Origin: Paenibacillus xylanilyticus
GTDB taxonomy: Bacteria > Bacillota > Bacilli > Paenibacillales > Paenibacillaceae
Assembly (NCBI RefSeq): GCF_013359935.1
Contig: NZ_JABMCB010000185.1
Span: forward strand, 124,001 to 188,000
Direction: 5' to 3'
DNA length: 64,000 nt
Position numbers and translations under genes: made by a program. This document shows positions 51,854-61,231 of the stretch, in pieces. Position 1 is the first letter of the stretch. Each line of letters opens with the position of its first letter. The notes under the pieces were generated by a model. It made no database searches. It saw nothing but the letters and a program-made list of their open reading frames with translations, and was not told where the DNA came from.

Positions 51854-52435
51854 ATGGTGAGACAACGGGAATTTGATACCGACAAAGCGCTTGATGCAGC
51901 GATGCACATGTTTTGGGATAAAGGATTCGAAGCTACATCATTGACGGACTTGACCACAAGTATGGGCATTCAACGCCCCAGCTTGTATGCCGCCTTCGGC
52001 GACAAGAAGGCGTTGTTTGAGACGGTGCTGCGCAGGTATACCACACTGCATGCAGCTCAGATCCGATCAAGACTTCAACGTGAGAGCTCAGTAAAACAAG
52101 CTTTTCATGCGCTGTTTGAGCATATCGGGGCAGAAGGGGATGTGACCGATCCGCGTCATGGTTGTTTTTGCATCAATACGATGGTCGAATTGGCTCCTCA
52201 CGATTCTAAATTCGCCGTCCTGACAAGAGAGCATCAGATGTATCTGGCTGTAATTTTTCAGGAGACGATCGAACGGGGGCAGCGATCCGGAGAACTGTCT
52301 GGTAACTTGAATGCGAGTGCTGTCGCCAAGTCTTTGGTGATTTCCATGATCGGATTGACGGTGTTAATGAAATCAGGTCCGGATCGCTCATTTGTCGAGC
52401 AAAGTATTGAGGCTGCGATATCTCAGCTTGGGTGA
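51854..52435 (+). CDS. TetR/AcrR-family repressor of the MFS gene
   Basis: 193 residues from ATG 51854, 7 nt after AAGGAG. The N-terminal helix-turn-helix (ALDAAMHMFWDKGFEATSLTDLTTSMGIQRPSLYAAFGDKKALFETVL, about 10-57) is classical TetR. The C-terminal ligand domain includes DPRHGCFCINTMVELAPHD, with two Cys that may be redox- or electrophile-sensitive (inference), as in some YxaF/AcrR-type regulators. The divergent MFS gene and matching operators indicate local control. Confidence 0.88.
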   Translation: MVRQREFDTDKALDAAMHMFWDKGFEATSLTDLTTSMGIQRPSLYAAFGDKKALFETVLRRYTTLHAAQIRSRLQRESSVKQAFHALFEHIGAEGDVTDPRHGCFCINTMVELAPHDSKFAVLTREHQMYLAVIFQETIERGQRSGELSGNLNASAVAKSLVISMIGLTVLMKSGPDRSFVEQSIEAAISQLG

Positions 52436-52613
52436 GAAACATTATGATCAAGCCAATCGAGAGATTGGGGGGATGGTTTCATGCGGACCGTTCTCTGCCT
52501 TGCTTCAGTTGTATATGCTTCCGCATTGTTATGCGATAGGAAAATATAGATGAATGAGACAATATGTATAGTGAAACGTAAATGTAGTAACATCAAACAT
52601 AAGGGGGAATAGC

Positions 52614-52868
52614 ATGGCGCCAGCTTATTGGCGAATATATCTTATCGTCTTTTATGTCATAGGTGTATCGATAACAACTATAGGTAAAGTAAGTATTGTA
52701 ATGTACAGTCTTATTCTATTTGGAATTTTAGCTCCAACGGCTATAGCAGCCTCTCTTTTTACCAATGATCATGCACAGCTGGATCAGTTTGTTAACAAAG
52801 TTCGCGGGTTGGCCAAGGTCATGGTTGCCGTTATTATTACGGCACTTCTTTTTAAGATTTTGATATAA
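52614..52868 (+). CDS. Small membrane protein of unknown function (84 residues)
   Basis: Starts MAPAYWRIYLIVFYVIGVSI with GGGGGA before the ATG. Two helices (about 7-27 and 29-47), a short polar stretch (TNDHAQLDQFVNKVRG) and a third helix (about 65-84). No family recognised. Stands alone between tetR and the dehydrogenase gene, with a hairpin after it. Confidence 0.65.
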   Translation: MAPAYWRIYLIVFYVIGVSITTIGKVSIVMYSLILFGILAPTAIAASLFTNDHAQLDQFVNKVRGLAKVMVAVIITALLFKILI

Positions 52869-52873
52869 ATGTA

Positions 52874-52903
52874 GAGGCGGAACCTCATTTCCGGCTCTTT
52901 TTT
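52874..52903 (+). terminator. Rho-independent terminator
   Basis: GAGGCGGAA pairs with TTCCGGCTC (one mismatch), followed by a T-run. Confidence 0.6.
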
Positions 52904-52994
52904 ATGTCTGAGGACATTGGGCAGACCGGCATCGAGTTGATACAATACAGGTAGGTGCAGGATATACCGTATATTGGAGGAGGAGGGTTACAGA

Positions 52995-53969
52995 ATGCAG
53001 ACAAAGCTGCGTTGTGCCATATTGGATGATTATCAGAATGTTGCCCTGTCGTCGGCTGATTGGATGCCAATCCTGGATCGGGTGGAGGTTCAAACCTTCA
53101 ATAACTACATGGGATCGGAAGAAAAGGTGATTCAGGAGCTGCAAAATTATGACATTATTGTTCTAATGCGTGAGCGTACTCCATTTCCCGAATCGGTCAT
53201 ATCCGGGCTTCCCAATCTGAAGCTGCTGATTACAACCGGGATGCGAAATGCATCGATTGATCTGATGACTGCGGAACGACAAGGAGTCATTGTATGCGGA
53301 ACAGAGGGCAGTTCTAATCCACCGACCGAACTGACTTGGGCACTTATTTTGGGATTATCCAGACAGCTGGTAACAGAAAATAATGCCCTGAAATCCAATC
53401 GCAACTGGCAGAGCACCATCGGCATGGACTTGCACGGGAAGACACTTGGACTCCTGGGTTTGGGGAAAATAGGTACTCGAATGGCCGGAATTGCCAAAGC
53501 ATTTGGTATGAACGTCATGGCCTGGAGTCAGAATCTGACGCCAGGACAAGCCGGAGAGCACGGCGTAATCTGGTGTGAAACGAAGGAAGAGCTGCTGGAG
53601 CAAAGTGATATCGTTTCCATTCATTTGGTGCTAAGTGAACGCACTCGTCATCTGATTGGACAAGCCGAATTCCAGCGGATGAAAAGAACTGCGCTGCTGA
53701 TTAATACGTCCCGTGCGGGCATTGTGGATCAGGGAGCCATGGTGGAAGCTTTGCAAAGCGGGCTGATTGCCGGCGCAGGGCTTGATGTTTACGAGCAAGA
53801 ACCTCTTCCGGTAAATCATGTGATGCGGACCTTACCCAACGTACTGGCTACACCCCATTTGGGTTATGTGACCCAAGGAAATTACGAGATATATTTCAGT
53901 CATACGGTAGAGAACATCGATATGTTTCTGAAAGGAAGCCCGATCAGGCAGCTGGGAGCGAAGCAATAA
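52995..53969 (+). CDS. D-2-hydroxyacid dehydrogenase family protein
   Basis: 324 residues from ATG 52995 (GGAGGAGGAGGG upstream; a longer TTG start at 52974 overlaps that site). NAD-binding Rossmann motif GLLGLGKIGTRMAGIAKAFG (about 146-165). Catalytic triad residues are in NTSRAGIVDQGAMVEAL (Arg about 229), LDVYEQEPLP (Glu about 258) and ATPHLGYVT (His about 277). Reduces 2-keto acids or oxidises D-2-hydroxyacids with NAD(P); exact substrate unknown. Confidence 0.87.
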   Translation: MQTKLRCAILDDYQNVALSSADWMPILDRVEVQTFNNYMGSEEKVIQELQNYDIIVLMRERTPFPESVISGLPNLKLLITTGMRNASIDLMTAERQGVIVCGTEGSSNPPTELTWALILGLSRQLVTENNALKSNRNWQSTIGMDLHGKTLGLLGLGKIGTRMAGIAKAFGMNVMAWSQNLTPGQAGEHGVIWCETKEELLEQSDIVSIHLVLSERTRHLIGQAEFQRMKRTALLINTSRAGIVDQGAMVEALQSGLIAGAGLDVYEQEPLPVNHVMRTLPNVLATPHLGYVTQGNYEIYFSHTVENIDMFLKGSPIRQLGAKQ

Positions 53970-53996
53970 CGAGCAATGACGAGCAATGACGAGCCA
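53966..53996 (+). repeat. Short tandem repeat, 10-bp unit
   Basis: Three successive copies of a GACGAGCAAT-like unit (AACGAGCAAT, GACGAGCAAT, GACGAGCCAT) directly after the dehydrogenase stop codon. Confidence 0.5.
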
Positions 53997-54035
53997 TCCA
54001 GAGGCCCGGACTGTTCCAATTGAAGCAATACACAT

Positions 54036-54092
54036 AACAAACAAGGTGAACATCGAGCCGTGATTAGCGGCGGCAAGGACACCTTGTTTGTT
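54036..54092. terminator. Bidirectional terminator between convergent genes
   Basis: AACAAACAAGGTG (54036-54048) pairs perfectly with CACCTTGTTTGTT (54080-54092). It lies between the dehydrogenase and the lacI-type gene. Confidence 0.75.
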
Positions 54093-54113
54093 TGCGTTGG
54101 TTCGTACTTACGA

Positions 54114-55151
54114 TTACATGCTGTGCCCTCGAGACGAGGAACGAATCATGGCGACACTGGATTCCCGTACAATAAGTCTGGGTTCGAACTGAATATGCTC
54201 GTAGTCGGTAGAACTCATTTCGCGTATGCGTTTGAGCAGCAGTTCAGTCGCAAGTCTGGCGACTTCTTCTCCCATAATGGAGACCGAGCTGATCTGGGGG
54301 GACGAGACGGTAGTCCATTGGTTGTTATCCACTCCAACGACTGCGACATCTTCGGGTACACGTACACCAAGTTCTTTGAAGCGGTTAACCAATCCTATGG
54401 CTACCATGTCATTGATTGCATATACCGCATCCGGCATATGTGTCAGTCCGTGGAAATAATCCGCTGCATTGGCTCCGGTATTCAGGGAGAAATCTTCTCC
54501 AAAGTAAACAAGCGAGATATCGACATGGGGTAAGGCCTGTTCATATGCGCGGTAACGCTCCTCAATAATGTCTTTGGGAGCTCCGGCATAGGCAATTCGT
54601 GTACGCCCGATCTTAATCAAATGTTCCATCACCAGTTTTCCCTCAGGTTGAGACAACGAGACGATATCTGCCTTCATACCGGGTTCAAGCTTTTTGCCAT
54701 AATTAATCATGGAGATCGGGAGTGGGGCCTTATCGATTAATCCGGGCAGCGTTTTGGGATAGGCAAGTGGCATGAATACAAGCCCGTCCACATGCAGCTT
54801 TTTGATATTACGAATCGTTTCCAGCTCCGTGCGGGCATTACCCGCCGTATTAATCTGTACCACATGGTACCCGTGCTGTTTTGCCGTTTGCTCGACAGAC
54901 CAGGAGATCTCTGGAATGATGGCATTGCGTATATCCGGTACGACCAGGGCAATCTGGTGTGTCTGGCGAATTTTGAGACTTTGTGCGGACGTGTTGGGGA
55001 CAAAACCAAGCTCTTCAATGGCTTGCATGACCTTGTCCCTTGTTTTGCTGCTGATTCCTTCGGAATTGTTAATTGCCCTAGAGACGGTTGCAATGCCCAC
55101 CCCCGCAAACTCTGCCACGTCCTTGATTGTAACCTTTTGATCCTTACTCAC
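54114..55151 (-). CDS. LacI-family transcriptional regulator
   Basis: 345 residues from GTG 55151 with GAGGT upstream. LacI HTH and hinge: VTIKDVAEFAGVGIATVSRAINN (about 7-29), then VPNTSAQSLKIRQTHQIALVVPDI. The sugar-binding-protein-like domain follows, with DAVYAINDMVAIGLVNRF and VAVVGVDNNQWTTVSSPQISSV. A matching operator is in its own leader and another at the butanediol dehydrogenase promoter, so both are probably controlled by this protein or by CcpA, whose sites look similar. Confidence 0.9.
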   Translation of the reverse strand: MSKDQKVTIKDVAEFAGVGIATVSRAINNSEGISSKTRDKVMQAIEELGFVPNTSAQSLKIRQTHQIALVVPDIRNAIIPEISWSVEQTAKQHGYHVVQINTAGNARTELETIRNIKKLHVDGLVFMPLAYPKTLPGLIDKAPLPISMINYGKKLEPGMKADIVSLSQPEGKLVMEHLIKIGRTRIAYAGAPKDIIEERYRAYEQALPHVDISLVYFGEDFSLNTGANAADYFHGLTHMPDAVYAINDMVAIGLVNRFKELGVRVPEDVAVVGVDNNQWTTVSSPQISSVSIMGEEVARLATELLLKRIREMSSTDYEHIQFEPRLIVRESSVAMIRSSSRGHSM

Positions 55152-55171
55152 GTTTGGTTGACCTCACTTTA

Positions 55172-55187
55172 TCGGAAACGATTCCGA
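55172..55187. promoter_or_regulatory. LacI/CcpA-type operator in the lacI leader
   Basis: TCGGAAACGATTCCGA, near-palindromic with a central CG, 21 nt upstream of the lacI-type start codon. Confidence 0.65.
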
Positions 55188-55418
55188 ATATATGTTAATT
55201 TCATGTTGTGTTCATGTCTATATTCTGATTATAACACTTCAGATAAACCAAATGCCCTAACCTTTCGTTCAAAATGGTGGAGCTGTGTAAAGTTCTCCCA
55301 AAGAAAACAGCTCTTAATCACGCTATTCCCTTGGAAAAAGCCAGTAGTTGAGTATTTTTCATGCTAGCATGTTTACCCATAAAATTCATGATTTCGACTT
55401 ATTTATGGGAAAATGTGT

Positions 55419-55467
55419 TTGACAGACTATCTAAACTGTGACATATTTAACTACGGAAACGTTTCCG
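55419..55467 (+). promoter_or_regulatory. Promoter and operator of the butanediol dehydrogenase gene
   Basis: TTGACA (55419-55424), 17-nt spacer, CATATT (55442-55447). The perfect palindrome CGGAAACGTTTCCG (55454-55467) covers the expected transcription start, a classical repressor position. Confidence 0.7.
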
Positions 55468-55503
55468 GTTATATTCAAACCTATGATCTGGGAGATGAAA
55501 TGA

Positions 55504-56553
55504 ATGAAAGCATTACGTTGGCATGGTGTTAAAGATTTGCGTCTCGAAAATATTGATGAACCCCGCCCTGCAGAGGGAAAGGTTAAAATAAAAGTGGAGT
55601 GGTGCGGAATTTGCGGTAGTGACCTGCATGAATACACAGCAGGACCCATTTTCATTCCGGCTCAAGCACCACATCCGCTAACAGGCGAACAAGCACCTGT
55701 GGTAATGGGGCATGAGTTCTCGGGGCAAGTGGTTGAAGTGGGTGAAGGCGTTACCCGTTTTCAAGCAGGAGATCGTGTTGTCGTAGAACCTATCTATGCA
55801 TGTGGACATTGCGAAGCCTGCAAACAGGGAAAATACAATCTGTGCGACCAGATGGGATTCCTTGGTCTCGCTGGAGGAGGCGGAGGTTTCTCCGAATATG
55901 TAACGGCTGAAGAGTACATGGTTCATGCTATCCCTGATTCCATCTCTTACGAGCAAGGTGCCCTGGTTGAGCCTTCTGCTGTTGCTCTGCATGCTGTCCG
56001 CCAAAGCAAGCTGAAAGTGGGCGATACTGCAGCTGTATTTGGTGCAGGTCCTATCGGTCTGCTGGTCATTGAAGCGTTGAAAGCATCGGGTGCTTCCGAT
56101 ATTTATGTAGTGGAGTTGTCCGAGGAACGCAAAGCAAAAGCCGAAGAGCTTGGTGCCATCGTCATTGATCCTACCCAGTACAATGTAGTGGAAGAGATTC
56201 ACAGACGCACGCAAGGCGGTGTTAACGTAGCTTATGAGGTAACAGGTGTTCCACCTGTGCTGCAGCAAGCGATCGACTCGACACGTATTGGCGGTGAGCT
56301 GATGATCGTCAGTATTTTCGAACAGGCAGCACCGATCTTGCCGAACTCCATTGTCATGAAAGAACGTACAGTGAATGGTATTATCGGTTACCGTGATGTA
56401 TTCCCGGCTGTCATTAGTCTGATGGATAAAGGATTTTTCCCGGCAGACAAGCTGGTTACCAAACGCATTTCGCTGGATGAAGTGGTCGATCAAGGATTTG
56501 AAGCACTTCTGAAAGAGAAAAATCAGGTGAAAATTCTGGTCAAAGCTGAATAG
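55504..56553 (+). CDS. bdhA: Zinc-dependent (R,R)-butanediol dehydrogenase
   Basis: 349-residue medium-chain dehydrogenase. Catalytic zinc ligands are in CGICGSDLHEY (Cys37) and GHEFSG (His70, Glu71). The structural zinc loop is CGHCEACKQGKYNLC (about 100-114), and the NAD-binding motif is VFGAGPIGLLV (about 179-189). The sequence, including LTGEQAPVVMGHEFSG and the GGGGGFSEY loop, is very like B. subtilis BdhA. It interconverts acetoin and 2,3-butanediol in fermentative redox balancing. Controlled by the LacI-type operator at its promoter. Confidence 0.87.
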   Translation: MKALRWHGVKDLRLENIDEPRPAEGKVKIKVEWCGICGSDLHEYTAGPIFIPAQAPHPLTGEQAPVVMGHEFSGQVVEVGEGVTRFQAGDRVVVEPIYACGHCEACKQGKYNLCDQMGFLGLAGGGGGFSEYVTAEEYMVHAIPDSISYEQGALVEPSAVALHAVRQSKLKVGDTAAVFGAGPIGLLVIEALKASGASDIYVVELSEERKAKAEELGAIVIDPTQYNVVEEIHRRTQGGVNVAYEVTGVPPVLQQAIDSTRIGGELMIVSIFEQAAPILPNSIVMKERTVNGIIGYRDVFPAVISLMDKGFFPADKLVTKRISLDEVVDQGFEALLKEKNQVKILVKAE

Positions 56554-56615
56554 ATAGAATTCAGAAACTTCTAACTTAATGAAAATAGTATATTTGGCTT
56601 GATATAAACTGCGTA

Positions 56616-56648
56616 GGCAGCTCATCTTCGGATGCAGCTGTCTATTTT
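56616..56648 (+). terminator. Rho-independent terminator of bdhA
   Basis: GGCAGCTCATC and GATGCAGCTGTC form a stem (one bulge) with a TTCG loop, followed by TATTTTTG. Confidence 0.7.
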
Positions 56649-56766
56649 TGTTGAACCGGGCGGAATGTGTTGCATGCTTGTTTCATTTTACATAATATAA
56701 AAAGATACGATTTGTATCGTTGTTTTGAAAAGGCATTCAATATAAACGTTGAAGGAGGAAGCGGGC

Positions 56767-58080
56767 ATGCATAATAACACGAAATGGGCAGCTGTTATTT
56801 TGACGATTGTTGCAGGTGTTGGCTGGATGGTTACAGGGAGTGCCAAGCCCAAAAACAATGACTCGACCGCACGAAAGCCCACTGTTGAACGGGCGATGGC
56901 GAACATATCTAATGCTCCGATCACATCTGCTGATGTGACATCCAAATTGGAGCTGCTCGGTCGACCTTTTGCAAAAACGCCATACGCCAATAATGTGTGG
57001 GATATGCAGCTGTACAGAGGTAAAATCTATTTGGGTCATGGGAACAGCAGCAACATGGGGGTAGCACCCAACTCGGGCCCCATCCCGGTGGTTTATTACG
57101 ATACAGCAGCCTCTTCGTTTAATAAACAGGCAGTTAGCAACAGCAACCCCGGCATTGTTCCATCGACCAAAATGGTAGTGGATGAGGAACAGATCGATAT
57201 CTACAAAGTACTGGATGACAAGCTCTATATTCCGGGGAATGATTCGGACGGGGAGCATTGGAGTCTCGGTAACTTCTATCGGTTGGACGGGGATGTGTGG
57301 ACAAAGTATCGCAATCTTCCGCTCGGTGTACACGTCTACGATCTGGCCCTGTTTCAGGGAAAAATGTTTGCGGCCATTGGAACAGAGGATAAGCCAACAG
57401 TGCTGATCTCCCATGATATGGGCGTGACCTGGAAGAAGTATGCGAACATTAATTCGTTTGGGCTGAGGGCTTATACGCTGTTTGAGCTGGGGGGCAAGCT
57501 GTATGCTTCAGGCATGATGTATCCTGCCAATAAAATCTGGAATGACAAAACGAACATTCTGGAGATTAACGCCAATCTCGAAAAGAGAGATGTGGTCATT
57601 TATGGCAATAAAATGCTGCCAGGATTAACCTATCAACAGGGGACAGTTCCGTATAATAAGATCGGGAAAAATGTTAATTTCGATAACAAGTTAGTTTATA
57701 TCGCTGGCGGAGTATTCAATGATGGTCAGCTGCTCCCTAAATCCTTGAATGTCATGACAGCCATTAATCAGGTAAGACGCGTGATTTTGCCAGATCCAAA
57801 GGCATTGCCAACCGACTTGCTTTTACGGGACGGTAAAGTATATGTACTCACGTACACGCTGCAAAACAAAAACTTGTATATCAACCGGGTGTATCAGACA
57901 ACGGATCTGGTCACATGGCATGAAATTCTTCGGTTTAACCAGGATACGTATGCCAAATCATTTGAAGAGCATGAGGGAGATTTCTATTTCGGTCTGGGCA
58001 CGGATCCGGACGTTGTTTCACCTTCATCAGGCAAGATACTCAGAGTTCATCGGAATGAAATTCCTGTGAATTCGGACTAA
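56767..58080 (+). CDS. Exported beta-propeller-like protein of unknown function
   Basis: 437 residues from ATG 56767 (AAGGAGG 8 nt upstream). An N-terminal signal sequence or anchor (about 6-26) is followed by repeated beta-strand units such as WDMQLYRGKIYLGHGN, DDKLYIPGNDS, LALFQGKMFAAIGTEDKPTVLISHDMGVTWKKY and LRDGKVYVLTYT. The SHDMGVTWKKY unit resembles an Asp-box of sialidase/BNR propellers. No catalytic residues of sialidases could be identified. Probably an extracytoplasmic binding or structural protein. Confidence 0.7.
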   Translation: MHNNTKWAAVILTIVAGVGWMVTGSAKPKNNDSTARKPTVERAMANISNAPITSADVTSKLELLGRPFAKTPYANNVWDMQLYRGKIYLGHGNSSNMGVAPNSGPIPVVYYDTAASSFNKQAVSNSNPGIVPSTKMVVDEEQIDIYKVLDDKLYIPGNDSDGEHWSLGNFYRLDGDVWTKYRNLPLGVHVYDLALFQGKMFAAIGTEDKPTVLISHDMGVTWKKYANINSFGLRAYTLFELGGKLYASGMMYPANKIWNDKTNILEINANLEKRDVVIYGNKMLPGLTYQQGTVPYNKIGKNVNFDNKLVYIAGGVFNDGQLLPKSLNVMTAINQVRRVILPDPKALPTDLLLRDGKVYVLTYTLQNKNLYINRVYQTTDLVTWHEILRFNQDTYAKSFEEHEGDFYFGLGTDPDVVSPSSGKILRVHRNEIPVNSD

Positions 58081-58158
58081 ATGAAAGGAAGATGAGGGAA
58101 TATATTATGCATCATTCATATTTTCGGTTCCGTGTAGGATGGTTGAGGATGCAAGTAC

Positions 58159-58217
58159 AGAGCATGCGTTGTGCAGCAGAGTGATCCAAAATTGCTGCGG
58201 GGGTGCTCTATTTTTTT
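58159..58217 (+). terminator. Rho-independent terminator (two-part stem)
   Basis: Outer stem AGAGCA (58159-58164) / TGCTCT (58204-58209) and inner stem GCAGCA (58173-58178) / TGCTGC (58193-58198), followed by seven T. Confidence 0.7.
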
Positions 58218-58334
58218 GCCTGTTTACATAGAAGCATAAACCGCTCTGGCGATGTTTGAAAATAAAATTTAGAAACTATAAAATAGAAAGGTAATTGGGT
58301 TCTGACATTCCAAAGAAAAAGGAGCTATAAACAA

Positions 58335-59438
58335 ATGAGTATATCTTCAGCGTTGTTTACACCTTTCACTTCAGACAAGCTTACATTGTCCAATCGGATC
58401 GTCATGGCACCAATGACTCGCGGCTTCTCTCCAGAAGGCGTACCTGGACCGGAAGTTGCCGAATATTATCGACGCAGAGCAGCTGGTGGTGTAGGCCTTA
58501 TTATCACGGAAGGTACAGGTATTAATCACCCTTCATCCGTAAGCGGTGAGAGCATCCCGTTATTCTATGGTGATGAATCACTTCAAGGCTGGTCGAATGT
58601 GGTCCAGGCTGTCCATGAGGCTGGTGGCAAAATCATGCCTCAACTGTGGCATGTGGGCACTGCCCGCTGTACTGGTGATCTTCCCCATGCAGAGGCGGAG
58701 CCGGTTAGACCTTCGGGTATCAGCATGGCAGGGGAAGAGAACAAGGAACCGTTAACCGAAGAAGGGATCAAAGGCCTGGTACAAGCATTTGCACAAGCTG
58801 CAGCAGATGCCAAGCGAATCGGGTTTGATGGCATAGAATTGCATGGTGCTCATGGATATCTGATTGACCAGTTCTTCTGGGAGCACACCAATCGTCGCAC
58901 AGACAAGTATGGTGGTGATTTGGTCGATCGTACACGTTTTGCAGTTGAGGTGATTGAAGCGTGCCGTGAGGCAGTTGGGCCGGATTTCCCGATTGTGCTT
59001 CGTTTCTCTCAATGGAAAATGGGCAATTACGATGCTCGTCTGGTAGAGACCCCGGAACAGCTGGAGCAATTTCTTGCACCACTGACTGCGGCGGGCGTAG
59101 ATATTTTCCACTGCTCGACGCGTCGGTTCTGGCTGCCGGAATTTGAAGGATCTGAATTGAACCTTGCAGGCTGGACACAGAAGTTAAGTGGGAAACCTGC
59201 GATATCCGTTGGATCGGTAGGGCTTGAAGCCGAATTCGTCGACAGATCGACCGAGAATCAAGGAACAGGCGATGCCCATCTGGACCAATTGAATTCAATG
59301 CTCGAAAACAATGAATTTGATCTGATTGCACTGGGACGTGTACTCCTCAGTGACCCGGAATGGCCGGAAAAAGTAAGGGAAGGACGCCAGGCAGAAATTA
59401 TCCCTTTTACAACAGAAGTGTTGAAAACGTTGAGTTAA
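58335..59438 (+). CDS. Old-yellow-enzyme family NADH:flavin oxidoreductase
   Basis: 367-residue FMN-binding TIM barrel. Family features: LSNRIVMAPMTRGFS (about 19-33), the IMPQLWHVG strand, GFDGIELHGAHGYLIDQFF (about 163-181, with the HGAH pair), NRRTDKYGGDL and the phosphate-binding ALGRVLLSDP near the C terminus. Reduces activated C=C bonds or nitro compounds with NAD(P)H. AAGGAG lies 11 nt before the ATG. Single-gene unit. Confidence 0.9.
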   Translation: MSISSALFTPFTSDKLTLSNRIVMAPMTRGFSPEGVPGPEVAEYYRRRAAGGVGLIITEGTGINHPSSVSGESIPLFYGDESLQGWSNVVQAVHEAGGKIMPQLWHVGTARCTGDLPHAEAEPVRPSGISMAGEENKEPLTEEGIKGLVQAFAQAAADAKRIGFDGIELHGAHGYLIDQFFWEHTNRRTDKYGGDLVDRTRFAVEVIEACREAVGPDFPIVLRFSQWKMGNYDARLVETPEQLEQFLAPLTAAGVDIFHCSTRRFWLPEFEGSELNLAGWTQKLSGKPAISVGSVGLEAEFVDRSTENQGTGDAHLDQLNSMLENNEFDLIALGRVLLSDPEWPEKVREGRQAEIIPFTTEVLKTLS

Positions 59439-59506
59439 AAGCATTCCATTACAGACTTGATTTAAAACGATGCCAAATAAACGTGAAAATCGACAACAAA
59501 CCTTAG

Positions 59507-59526
59507 GCTGCCGAAAGGCGGCTTTT
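59507..59526 (+). terminator. Rho-independent terminator
   Basis: GCTGCC pairs with GGCGGC (one G-T) around a GAAA tetraloop, followed by TTTTT. Confidence 0.7.
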
Positions 59527-59803
59527 TCCCGTCTCTATAATTACAATTTCAACACATGAAAAATTCATAATAATAAACCGATTCTCATCCGCTGTTACCA
59601 TATCCCTCACCCATCGATCGCACACGCTCATTGTCATAACACCACGAAGTACCACACTACACCCCGATAAGCGAAACCTTTTTCTCAACTCAACTCCATT
59701 TTTGTCATCAGAGCAATGACTTTGAAAATAGTGTTGTGTATGTTAATGTTATGCCTGAACATGACAGTACACATTCCAACAAGATTTAGGAGGATGAACT
59801 TCC
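59527..59803. other. Intergenic region before the NagZ-like gene
   Basis: About 280 nt without a credible gene. The start of the stretch is unusually rich in A/T and C. It ends with the AGGAGG site of the next gene; a clear promoter pair was not identified. Confidence 0.4.
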
Positions 59804-61153
59804 TTGTATTTGCGTAATGATCCTATAAGAAGTAAACGTAAATTTTCGCTGCCAATATTGTTCCTGCTTATAGGAATACTCTTGCTTCTAACGGCATGCG
59901 GACAGGCTTCGAAGTCCGATTCCACGGCAAATTCTTCTGCAGGTTCTAATACGGAACAACCTGCTGCACCGGATGACAGTGATGGTTCACTCACAACCGG
60001 AGAGGAAGAAAATAGCAATGAACAAAACAACACTCCGCCTGAGGAAGAGACTGATCCGGTTCAAGAACAGCTTGATCAGCTTACCTTGGATGAGAAGATT
60101 GGGCAGATGATTCTGGCTGGCGTTCAGGGAACGGCTTTGGATGAACAAGCCAAACAGATGATTGTGAACCAGAAGGTTGGAGGTATCATTTTCTATGCCA
60201 ATAACGTAACGACTTTGCAGGGAACGGCGAAATTTGTCCAGTCCATAAAAGAGGAGAATCGTTCCAACCCTGTACCAATCTTCATGAGTGTGGATCAGGA
60301 AGGTGGCAAAGTCAGCCGAATGCCGGAAGCAGTGGAAAGCATCCCATCGAACGGCAAAGTAGGTGCCACGAAAGACGCCGAGCTGGCAGAGACAATGGGG
60401 GAATTGCTGGCAAGGCAGATCAAGCTTGCAGGTTTTAATGTGGATTTTGCTCCCGTATTGGATGTCAATAGCAATCCGAACAACCCGGTAATTGGTGACC
60501 GATCCTTCGGCAGTTCGGCAGAATTGGTGTCTCGTCTCGGTATCGCAGAGATGAAAGGTTTGCGCAGCCAAGGCATCATCCCGGTTGTGAAGCATTTTCC
60601 CGGTCATGGTGATACTTCCGTGGATTCTCATCTGGATCTGCCAGTGGTGAACAAAACGGAGAAACAGCTGGCCGAGCTCGAATGGATTCCATTTCAGGCC
60701 GCAGTGAAAGAGCAAGTTGAAGCCGTCATGGTGGCTCACACTTTATTCCCGAAGCTTGATCCGGACCATCCTGCATCGTTATCGAAGGTGATTATCGGTG
60801 AACATTTAAGAGACAAATTCAATTATGATGGTGTCGTCATTACCGATGATCTAAGCATGGGTGCCATCGCCAAAAATTATAAACTGAATGAAGCCGCAAT
60901 CGCGACGGTTCAGGCAGGAAGTGACATTCTGCTCGTGGCTCACAGCTATGAAAGTGCCAAAACCATTTTCGATACGTTGAAAGATGCAGTAAAGAAAGGC
61001 ACAATTACCGAATCCCGAATTGATGAAAGCGTGTATCGTATTCTGACACTGAAGCAGTCGTACAAGCTGTCTGATGAACAACAAGCCTCAGGAGACCTGA
61101 AGCAATTAAACACAGACATTGTGGAATGGCGCAAACGGGTCAATGCCGAGTAG
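59804..61153 (+). CDS. Lipoprotein glycoside hydrolase family 3 (NagZ-like beta-N-acetylglucosaminidase)
   Basis: 449 residues from TTG 59804 (AGGAGG about 10 nt upstream). A signal peptide and lipobox LLTAC (Cys32) precede an acidic Ser/Glu/Asn-rich linker (about 35-85). The GH3 TIM barrel has SVDQEGG, the NagZ signature KHFPGHGDTSVDSH (about 265-278, His-Asp acid/base dyad) and the nucleophile segment ITDDLSMGA (about 346-354). Removes terminal N-acetylglucosamine from peptidoglycan fragments outside the cell. The separate C-terminal GH3 domain is absent, as in NagZ. Confidence 0.88.
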   Translation: MYLRNDPIRSKRKFSLPILFLLIGILLLLTACGQASKSDSTANSSAGSNTEQPAAPDDSDGSLTTGEEENSNEQNNTPPEEETDPVQEQLDQLTLDEKIGQMILAGVQGTALDEQAKQMIVNQKVGGIIFYANNVTTLQGTAKFVQSIKEENRSNPVPIFMSVDQEGGKVSRMPEAVESIPSNGKVGATKDAELAETMGELLARQIKLAGFNVDFAPVLDVNSNPNNPVIGDRSFGSSAELVSRLGIAEMKGLRSQGIIPVVKHFPGHGDTSVDSHLDLPVVNKTEKQLAELEWIPFQAAVKEQVEAVMVAHTLFPKLDPDHPASLSKVIIGEHLRDKFNYDGVVITDDLSMGAIAKNYKLNEAAIATVQAGSDILLVAHSYESAKTIFDTLKDAVKKGTITESRIDESVYRILTLKQSYKLSDEQQASGDLKQLNTDIVEWRKRVNAE

Positions 61154-61231
61154 GACATCCTGTGGTATGATTTTGGATAAGAGAGAAGAACACTGCATTT
61201 CATGATTAAAGGTTAGAGGTGAGACCCACAT

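Noticed and set aside
55678-56625. 315-residue minus-strand frame opposite bdhA
   Set aside because: Antisense to a well-supported dehydrogenase gene; Cys/His/Phe-rich shadow composition and no start signals.
59503-59688. 61-codon minus-strand frame before the NagZ-like gene
   Set aside because: It overlaps the terminator hairpin of the oxidoreductase gene; sequence is Arg/Val/Met-rich without recognisable features.
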